From contig JAEMQQ010000008.1 of assembly GCA_016463775.1 (NCBI GenBank), positions 1-50,353 of the forward strand: a DNA stretch of 50,353 nt. Direction: 5' to 3'. Shown here piece after piece: positions 44,580 through 50,353 of the stretch. Source of the stretch: Ilumatobacteraceae bacterium (GTDB lineage: Bacteria; Actinomycetota; Acidimicrobiia; Acidimicrobiales; Ilumatobacteraceae). The position numbers were made by a program, and so were the translations under genes. Numbering within the stretch: the stretch's first letter is position 1; each line of letters opens with the position of its first letter. The notes under the pieces were generated by a model. It was not told the DNA's origin and searched no databases. It saw only the letters and a list, made by a program, of their open reading frames with translations.

Positions 44580-45563
44580 GTGCTTGGCTTCATCATTAAA
44601 CGCCTCATCAACACCCTTGTCATGGTGATCATCGCCTCGACGGCCGGGTATTTCTTGGCGTCGTCCGCCCTCAACCCGCGCGGCAACTACGAGGCAGCCA
44701 ACCCGCCGATTCTCAAAGAGTCAATCGATGCCGTGCTTGACCGCTCGAACGTCAATGACGAAACCCCGTTGCTTTCGCGCTACGCAACATGGTCGAGTCA
44801 TGTCATTCGTGGCGACTTTGGTCTTGATCTTGATGGCAACCCGATCAACGATGAGTTTTCACGCAGGATGTGGGTGAGCCTGCGGCTGCTCGTGATTGGT
44901 TCATTCGTTGGTGCCACACTCGGGGTACTTGTCGGTGTGGTGAGTGCCGTGCGCCAGTACAAATTGTTCGACCGTGGCTTTGGGCTAGGTGCATACTTCC
45001 TTCTCTCAACACCTGTATTTCTTCTGGCGATTCTTTTGAAGTTTGGTGGGATCAAGTTCAACAATGCCATCGGCACTACATTTTTTTACACACAGGGTGA
45101 ATACTCGGCAGGCTTTGAAGGCACTGATTTCGCATTCTTTATCGACCGCCTGCAACACATGATCCTGCCGACTTTGTCAATTGCGCTCGGCAGCATTGCG
45201 TTCTACTCGCGCTATCAGCGCAACTCGATGCTTGATGTGCTGTCGAGTGATCATTTGCGTACGGCACGCGCCAAAGGGTTGACAAAGCGTCAGTCATTAT
45301 TTCGACACGGTCTACGTGTCGCAATTTCGCCGATGGCGACATTTTTTGCGTACGGTTTTGGTCTGTTGATTGCCGGTGCAGCATTTACCGAGACCATCTA
45401 CGGATGGTTTGGAATGGGGCAATGGTTCATCGTGTCAGTCGCCAAGAACGACATCAATGCAGTCACTGCCGTAGTCACATTCACGTCAGTCCTGGTGTTG
45501 TTCTCGGGTTTTCTGGCCGACGTCATTCTTGTTGCACTCGATCCCCGTGTACGGTCACGCTGA
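44580..45563 (+). CDS. Peptide-type ABC importer permease (OppB/DppB-like)
   Basis: A 327-residue permease with about six transmembrane segments, starting GFIIKRLINTLVMVIIAS as DppB-type proteins do. It has a large extracytoplasmic loop after helix 1 and a cytoplasmic EAA-like coupling loop around DHLRTARAKGLTKRQSLFRH. The start is GTG at 44580 with AGGA eight bases upstream. Its TGA overlaps the second permease ATG by one base (TGATG). Together with the following genes it forms a complete importer. Confidence 0.92.
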   Translation: MLGFIIKRLINTLVMVIIASTAGYFLASSALNPRGNYEAANPPILKESIDAVLDRSNVNDETPLLSRYATWSSHVIRGDFGLDLDGNPINDEFSRRMWVSLRLLVIGSFVGATLGVLVGVVSAVRQYKLFDRGFGLGAYFLLSTPVFLLAILLKFGGIKFNNAIGTTFFYTQGEYSAGFEGTDFAFFIDRLQHMILPTLSIALGSIAFYSRYQRNSMLDVLSSDHLRTARAKGLTKRQSLFRHGLRVAISPMATFFAYGFGLLIAGAAFTETIYGWFGMGQWFIVSVAKNDINAVTAVVTFTSVLVLFSGFLADVILVALDPRVRSR

Positions 45564-46474
45564 TGTCTGACGAGTTGCTCACCGCATCGGCGGGCACTGA
45601 CGGCCTGGCGAGTGGTCGACTCACACGTGGGGCACTCCTGCGCCGACGTTTTTTGCGCAACAAACTTGCGGTATTCGGCTTGTGCGTCATCGCGATCATG
45701 TTTTTTATGGCCTTCGTTGGGCCATATCTTGCATCGTGGAACTACTACGAAAGTGATTTTGATAATTTGCTGACTGCGCCATCACGCGAACATTGGTTTG
45801 GCACAACACAGATCGGTATTGATGTCTTTGCTCAAACCATGCGTGGCCTGCAGAAATCGCTGATTATTGGGCTACTTGTGGCGATATTTTCCACCAGCCT
45901 GTCAGCGTTTATCGGCTCGGTGGCGGGTTATCTCGGTGGTCGTACCGACAGGTCAATCATGTGGGGTGTCGATGTTTTGCTAGTTATACCTTCACTGTTG
46001 GTGCTCGTGATTTTGTCGCGCTATTACCAGGGTAAGTCGTGGCTCTTGCTCGTGGTGGGTCTCACCATTTTCGACTGGATGATCACCTCCCGCGTGGTGC
46101 GTGGTTTGGCGATGAGTTTGCGTGAGCGAGACTTCGTTCGCGCAGCCCGTTACATGGGGGTGCCGACCCACAAAATCATCGCCCGGCACCTGCTTCCGAA
46201 TATGGCGTCGATCATCATCATTGCTGCAACCTTGAATGTCGGTGGCGCGATTCTCGGTGAAACGGGTCTTTCGTATCTGGGCTTCGGTGTGCAGGCGCCC
46301 GATGTGTCGCTCGGAACGCTGATTGCCGAAGGTACGGGTGCGGCACTTACGTATCCATGGCTGTTCATGTTTGCCGGAATCTCACTCGTGCTTGCGGTGC
46401 TGTCGGTGAGCTTCATCGGCGACGGTTTGCGCGATGCGTTCGACCCTGGTTCAGCCAAGAGCAAAAAGATATGA
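45563..46474 (+). CDS. Peptide-type ABC importer permease (OppC/DppC-like)
   Basis: A 303-residue permease. An N-terminal cytoplasmic arm LLRRRFLRNKLAVFGL leads into helix 1, then DFDNLLTAPSREHWFGTTQIGIDVF (the OppC N-terminal domain), and the coupling loop RERDFVRAARYMGVPTHKI. It ends with GETGLSYLGFGVQAPDVSLGTL, typical of this subunit. It overlaps the upstream stop by one base and the ATPase start by ATGA. It pairs with the DppB-like permease. Confidence 0.93.
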   Translation: MSDELLTASAGTDGLASGRLTRGALLRRRFLRNKLAVFGLCVIAIMFFMAFVGPYLASWNYYESDFDNLLTAPSREHWFGTTQIGIDVFAQTMRGLQKSLIIGLLVAIFSTSLSAFIGSVAGYLGGRTDRSIMWGVDVLLVIPSLLVLVILSRYYQGKSWLLLVVGLTIFDWMITSRVVRGLAMSLRERDFVRAARYMGVPTHKIIARHLLPNMASIIIIAATLNVGGAILGETGLSYLGFGVQAPDVSLGTLIAEGTGAALTYPWLFMFAGISLVLAVLSVSFIGDGLRDAFDPGSAKSKKI

Positions 46475-48501
46475 CCAAAAACTTGATCGAGATTCGTGAC
46501 CTGTCGGTCACCTTCCCGAGTGAAGCCGGGACCGTTCGCGCCGTGCGCAATGTGTCGTTGGATATTCGTGCTGGCGAGGTGCTCGGCATCGTAGGCGAGT
46601 CAGGCTCCGGAAAAACCGTCATGTCACTTTCAATGATCGGGTTGGTTGCCGAGAGTGCCACCATCACGGGTTCGATCAACTACAACGGCGTCAACCTGCT
46701 TGGTCTCAACGACAATGAAATGTCGAAGTATCGCGGCAAGGACATTGCCATGGTGTTTCAAGACCCGCTGTCGGCTCTGAACCCCGTGCACACCATCGGT
46801 CGGCAAATTGCCGAGGCACTCCTTATCCACAGTGATGTTTCAAAAGAAGCGGCTTTGAAGCGTGCGGTAGAACTGCTTGAAATCGTCGGTATTCCGCGCC
46901 CCGCTGAGCGTGCGCAGTCGTATCCGCACGAATTTTCGGGTGGTATGCGTCAGCGAGTGATGATTGCGCTTGCCATCGCCAACCAACCGAAGGTGATTTT
47001 GGCTGATGAGCCGACCACGGCACTCGACGTAACGGTGCAGGCGCAGATCTTGGATGTGCTCAAAACTGCGCGCGATATGACGGGTGCTGCCGTAGTGCTC
47101 GTAACACACGACCTTGGTGTGGTGGCCGGTTTGGCCGACCGCGTCGCAATCATGTACGCAGGCAAAGTTGTCGAGCTCGGCAATGTTGACGACGTGTATG
47201 CATCGCCCGCGATGCCTTACACCATTGGTCTGCTGCGTTCGATCCCGCGTGTCGATGCAGTTGGCTCAAGTCGACTTACATCAATTGATGGTGCGCCGCC
47301 ATCACCAGTGGCATTGCCCCCGGGCTGTGCATTTGCACCGCGTTGCCCGGCGGCTGCATCACAGTGTGATGACAAGATTCCCGACCTCGTGTCGCTGTCG
47401 CCCACGCGCATGATTGCGTGCACGCGACAAAGCGAAATTGCTGGGTTGCAGTCATCAGGCAAGTTGTTTGTCGAGGGTAAACAACATGTTGTGTCGCAGT
47501 CACCGAGTGATGCGGTGGCCCTCGAAGTTCGCAGCTTGAAGAAGACCTTTCCACTCATGCGAGGGTCTGTATTGCGTCGTCGCATCGGTTCGGTATACGC
47601 AGTCGACGGCGTCGACTTGCTGCTGCGCGAGGGTCGCAGTCTCGCCCTTGTCGGCGAATCGGGCTGTGGCAAGACCACGACGCTGCTCGAAATCCTGAAC
47701 ATGGTGGCGCCCGAGTCGGGCACCATCGCCGTGCTGGGCCGCAACGTGGCCGAACTTTCCAAAAAGCAACGGCTGGAGATGCGTAGGGACCTACAGATCG
47801 TCTTCCAAGACCCGTTTGCCTCGCTCGACCCGCGCTTGCCAATCGGTGATGCAATTGCCGAGCCACTCCAGAACTTTAAAATGCCGAAAGATGAGCAAAA
47901 TCGTCGTGTCATGGAACTGCTTGAGCTCGTCGGCCTGCAGCGTGACCACGCCAGCAGATATCCCTCTGAGTTCTCCGGCGGTCAGCGTCAGCGCATCGCC
48001 ATCGCGCGTGCTCTGGCACTGAATCCGAAGGTACTCGCACTCGACGAACCCGTATCGGCGCTCGACGTGAGCGTACGCGCAGGAGTGCTGAACTTGCTGG
48101 CCGAGTTGCAAGAGAAATTGAAACTGTCGTATCTGATCGTGTCACACGACTTGGCGGTGGTGCAGCATGTCGCTGATGACATTGCCGTCATGTACCTCGG
48201 TGGCATTGTGGAGTCGGGCTCGGTCGATGAGGTGTTCGCGCGGCCGCAACACCCGTACACGCAGGCGTTGCTTTCGGCTGTGCCGATTCCAGACCCAGCG
48301 GTCGAGCGAGCGCGCAAGCGCATCATCTTGCAAGGCGAGTTGCCTAGCCCAGCCAACCCGCCAAGTGGTTGCCGATTCCATACTCGCTGTCAGATTCGTG
48401 CAACATTGCCAGCCGATGTGGCAGCAAAGTGCGTGAGCGATCGCCCCGAGTTGACGTCACGAAATGGCAGCCACGTGGCGTGTCACGCACCATTGAACTG
48501 A
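46471..48501 (+). CDS. Fused peptide ABC importer ATPase (OppD-OppF type)
   Basis: A 676-residue protein carrying two complete ABC domains. Domain 1 has GESGSGKT (42-49), FSGGMRQRVMIA near 156 and ADEPTTALDVT, then a C-terminal oligopeptide module with four cysteines (GCAFAPRCPAAASQCDD and IACTRQ). Domain 2 has GESGCGKTT near 396, FSGGQRQRIAIARAL near 501 and ALDEPVSALDVS, then a second module (GCRFHTRCQ). Related DppD-type modules can hold a [4Fe-4S] cluster. The two ATPases are separate genes in many transporters; here one chain serves both. The start ATG at 46471 overlaps the permease stop. Confidence 0.94.
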   Translation: MTKNLIEIRDLSVTFPSEAGTVRAVRNVSLDIRAGEVLGIVGESGSGKTVMSLSMIGLVAESATITGSINYNGVNLLGLNDNEMSKYRGKDIAMVFQDPLSALNPVHTIGRQIAEALLIHSDVSKEAALKRAVELLEIVGIPRPAERAQSYPHEFSGGMRQRVMIALAIANQPKVILADEPTTALDVTVQAQILDVLKTARDMTGAAVVLVTHDLGVVAGLADRVAIMYAGKVVELGNVDDVYASPAMPYTIGLLRSIPRVDAVGSSRLTSIDGAPPSPVALPPGCAFAPRCPAAASQCDDKIPDLVSLSPTRMIACTRQSEIAGLQSSGKLFVEGKQHVVSQSPSDAVALEVRSLKKTFPLMRGSVLRRRIGSVYAVDGVDLLLREGRSLALVGESGCGKTTTLLEILNMVAPESGTIAVLGRNVAELSKKQRLEMRRDLQIVFQDPFASLDPRLPIGDAIAEPLQNFKMPKDEQNRRVMELLELVGLQRDHASRYPSEFSGGQRQRIAIARALALNPKVLALDEPVSALDVSVRAGVLNLLAELQEKLKLSYLIVSHDLAVVQHVADDIAVMYLGGIVESGSVDEVFARPQHPYTQALLSAVPIPDPAVERARKRIILQGELPSPANPPSGCRFHTRCQIRATLPADVAAKCVSDRPELTSRNGSHVACHAPLN

Positions 48502-48517
48502 CCTACGCTCACTCGTA

Positions 48518-48769
48518 ATGAATGACGCACCAAGCGGCTGGCAGCTCGTCGACAACTCATTGTTTCGTAGTGTTAAGTTCTCCAATTTTGCCGATGCGTT
48601 TGCATTCATGTCTCGCGTTGCGGTGATTGCCGAGCAACTGGACCATCATCCTGATTGGTCAAACAGCTGGAATGTCGTGGACATCTCTTTGCGTTCCCAT
48701 GATGTGGGTGGTGTCGTCACGGAACGTGATGTCCAACTCGCCCAACGCATCAACGAAGTGCTCAAATAG
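48518..48769 (+). CDS. Pterin-4a-carbinolamine dehydratase
   Basis: An 83-residue PCD/DCoH-fold protein that dehydrates 4a-hydroxytetrahydrobiopterin. The core motif is complete: E39, H43-H44-P45, W51, V54, L58 and H61-D62 in DHHPDWSNSWNVVDISLRSHD. No pterin-dependent hydroxylase is in the window, so the pathway is unknown; many bacteria carry such orphans, and a link to molybdopterin or folate chemistry has been proposed. It starts 16 bases after the ATPase gene and is followed after nine bases by the transporter. Confidence 0.9.
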   Translation: MNDAPSGWQLVDNSLFRSVKFSNFADAFAFMSRVAVIAEQLDHHPDWSNSWNVVDISLRSHDVGGVVTERDVQLAQRINEVLK

Positions 48770-48777
48770 AGAGCGCA

Positions 48778-50025
48778 ATGACGGCCACAACTGCGCGTGG
48801 CGTATTCGCAAGTACCGAGAGGTTTCCCGGGCGTTGGATTTTGGTCGCGTCGTTCACGTTGCTCACGTTTTCTTCCGGGGTTGGCTTCTATGGGTTGGCG
48901 GTGTACTTGCAGGCATTCAGCCGCGAGTTGGGTTGGTCGGTGTCGTCAATTTCACTCGCCACCACGTTCTTCTTTCTCGTTGGTGGCATCTCGGGTTTGT
49001 CGATCGCCAAGTTCATCGCCAAACGCGATGTGCGAATCATGATCGTGGCTGGTGCGATTGTCGCCACGGGTTCGTTGTTTTGTATGCGATTCGTCAACGA
49101 GCGCTGGCAACTGTTTGTCGTGTACGGCACCTTTGCCCTCGGCTGGTCGGCATCGGGGGTGGGCCCCGTAACCACTGTGGTAACCCGATGGTTTCACGCC
49201 AAACGGGCGAGTGCCATTGCAATCGCAACCACCGGCCTTTCTGCTGGCGGAATTTTCATCGCACCTTTGATCAAGTGGATTCTTGACGAGCGAGGCATTC
49301 GTGATGGCTCGGCGTGGCTCGCACTCATTTGGTTCGTCGGCACCGTACCCATCACGGTGCTGTTCATGCGGCCATTCCCGCACCCCTACGGCTGGCGGCC
49401 CGACGGTGCACGGGTCGAGCCAGGCGAGCAACTAGTGGTTACGGGCACGCCGCTGGCAGAAGCGGTTCGCAGCAGGTTCTTCATCGCGGTAACCGTGGCA
49501 TTCGTCTTTACGTTCGGTGCACAAGTTGGTGGCGTGCAACAACTTGTGAAGTTGATTGAAGAGCGTACCGATCGCGGCACGGCAACGTTCGCCACCGTCG
49601 TGCTCTCGCTCTTTGCAATCATCGGACGTTTTGGTGGCAGTCGTATCATCGCAAAAATTGACATGACGCGATTTACCATCGGTATTACAGCCGTCCAGGG
49701 GTTTTCACTCATCTTCGTGGCGGTCTCCGACACCCGAGTGCCCCTGCTGATCAGTGTCGCCTGCTTTGGGTTGACAATTGGTGTCATCTTGATGATGCAG
49801 TCGTTGCTGTTCGCGCAGCGCTTCGGCGTGCTCGATTATCCACGCATCGTGGCTCGACATGGTTTGATTTCATTCACCGGAACCGCCGCAGGGCCAATTC
49901 TCTTGGGATGGCTATATGACAACGCCGGGGGCTATCGCGCGTCGTATCTGGCGGCAGGTGTTTGCTCGCTGATTGGTGTGGTGTTTTTTTCGCTGGCTGG
50001 GCCAGCCACGACGGGGGAGCAATGA
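48778..50025 (+). CDS. MFS transporter (monocarboxylate/OFA-like)
   Basis: A 415-residue membrane protein with twelve predicted hydrophobic segments in two halves. The N-half begins GRWILVASFTLLTFSSGVGFYGLAVYLQAF, followed by LGWSVSSISLATTFFFLVGGISG, a pattern of monocarboxylate or oxalate/formate-antiporter-like MFS proteins. The central loop (PHPYGWRPDGARVEPGEQL) separates the halves. Substrate unknown. ATG at 48778; its TGA overlaps the next ATG (ATGA), so the deacylase gene is probably coupled to it. Confidence 0.88.
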   Translation: MTATTARGVFASTERFPGRWILVASFTLLTFSSGVGFYGLAVYLQAFSRELGWSVSSISLATTFFFLVGGISGLSIAKFIAKRDVRIMIVAGAIVATGSLFCMRFVNERWQLFVVYGTFALGWSASGVGPVTTVVTRWFHAKRASAIAIATTGLSAGGIFIAPLIKWILDERGIRDGSAWLALIWFVGTVPITVLFMRPFPHPYGWRPDGARVEPGEQLVVTGTPLAEAVRSRFFIAVTVAFVFTFGAQVGGVQQLVKLIEERTDRGTATFATVVLSLFAIIGRFGGSRIIAKIDMTRFTIGITAVQGFSLIFVAVSDTRVPLLISVACFGLTIGVILMMQSLLFAQRFGVLDYPRIVARHGLISFTGTAAGPILLGWLYDNAGGYRASYLAAGVCSLIGVVFFSLAGPATTGEQ

Positions 50026-50353
50026 GCGACCTGCATCCCAATGTGGTGCGTGTAGTGGAGGCAGCTCGCGCCTTGGGCTTGGAAATCACCACGCGACGCT
50101 TTCCCGAAGGAACCAAAACTGCGCAAGATGCCGCCAACGCCATTGGGGTTTTGGTTGGGCAGATCGTGAAGAGCCTGGTGTTTGCCGTTGATGGCGAGAT
50201 CGTGATGGCCTACGTGAGTGGTGCGAATCAGTTAGATGAAAAAAAGTTGGCAGCGGCCGCAGGTGGTGTGAAGTGTTCGCGTGTTGACGCTGATGCAGTG
50301 CGCGAGGCGACAGGGTTTCCTATCGGTGGCGTGCCTCCCTTTGGTCACAGCAC
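50022..50353 (+). CDS. YbaK/EbsC-type aminoacyl-tRNA deacylase (truncated by window end)
   Basis: The first 110 residues of a YbaK/ProX-fold protein that clears mischarged tRNA. It begins MSDLHPNVVRVVEAARALG, has RFPEGTKTAQDAANAIG and the key lysine K50 in QIVKSLVF, then GGVPPFGH at 102-109, the conserved substrate loop. The frame is open to the window edge and the C-terminal part lies outside. The start overlaps the MFS stop. Confidence 0.9.
   Translation, partial: MSDLHPNVVRVVEAARALGLEITTRRFPEGTKTAQDAANAIGVLVGQIVKSLVFAVDGEIVMAYVSGANQLDEKKLAAAAGGVKCSRVDADAVREATGFPIGGVPPFGHS

Overview
The window reads as chromosomal DNA from a high-GC actinobacterium, most likely class Acidimicrobiia (an Ilumatobacter-like or related aquatic lineage). 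The grounds are a SepX/GlpR divisome protein, a 31-residue bS22 ribosomal protein, a Suf operon with an extra four-cysteine protein and a Rieske protein, and a gene order that matches, in blocks, the Mycobacterium tuberculosis stretch around rimJ-metG-tatD-ksgA-ispE-pth-rplY-prsA-mfd-mazG-eno-ftsB-DUF501-ppx. The lineage is inferred from gene content; no 16S rRNA gene is present.

Layout: (1) 0-6 kb: sepX/glpR-like gene, tRNA-Ala(CGC), a fatty-acyl-CoA synthetase behind a conspicuous 18-bp palindrome, an XRE regulator, a PfkB kinase, an unknown protein divergent from a crotonase, and rimJ. (2) 6-7.4 kb: ppx and DUF501. (3) 7.4-21.3 kb: a molybdenum-hydroxylase (form II 'cox') island with coxG, a MobA-like nucleotidyltransferase, a secreted NlpC/P60 protein, two XdhC-type genes, coxE, coxD, coxM, coxL, coxS, a three-gene ABC-2 exporter and a second coxL. 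It sits between ftsB and DUF501-ppx, genes that are neighbours in M. tuberculosis. (4) 21.4-38.5 kb: a long minus-strand housekeeping block: ftsB, eno, yabN/mazG fusion, PPIC lipoprotein, mfd, pth, rplY, prsA, tRNA-Gln, ispE, rsmA, a DPBB-like exported protein in the position where mycobacteria carry rpfB, tatD, metG, rsmI, DUF192 and ychF. (5) 38.6-42.6 kb: plus-strand suf operon (sufB, Cys4 protein, sufD, Rieske, sufC) ending at a bidirectional terminator. (6) 42.7-48.5 kb: a peptide-type ABC importer with a divergent substrate-binding gene; the 244-bp gap between them carries five repeats spaced 11 bp. (7) 48.5 kb to the end: pterin carbinolamine dehydratase, an MFS transporter and a truncated YbaK-type deacylase.

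How the parts fit: the cox island supplies the three subunits of a molybdopterin-cytosine-dinucleotide hydroxylase (CoxS Fe-S, CoxM FAD, CoxL Mo) together with maturation factors (CoxD AAA+, CoxE VWA, XdhC pieces, MobA-like enzyme, CoxG membrane anchor). Both CoxL proteins carry AYRGAGR, not the AYxCSFR loop of proven CO dehydrogenases, so the substrate is unknown. The minus-strand block couples translation, nucleotide sanitation, cell division and repair genes through many ATGA-type overlaps.

No stretch over 300 bases lacks a gene; the largest gap is 44336-44579. I saw no insertion sequence, prophage, CRISPR array or rRNA. A wholly new system is not proven here. The best leads are the 11-bp phased repeats, the Cys4 protein inside suf, the coxL2 plus ABC exporter arrangement, and the leader palindrome of the acyl-CoA synthetase.
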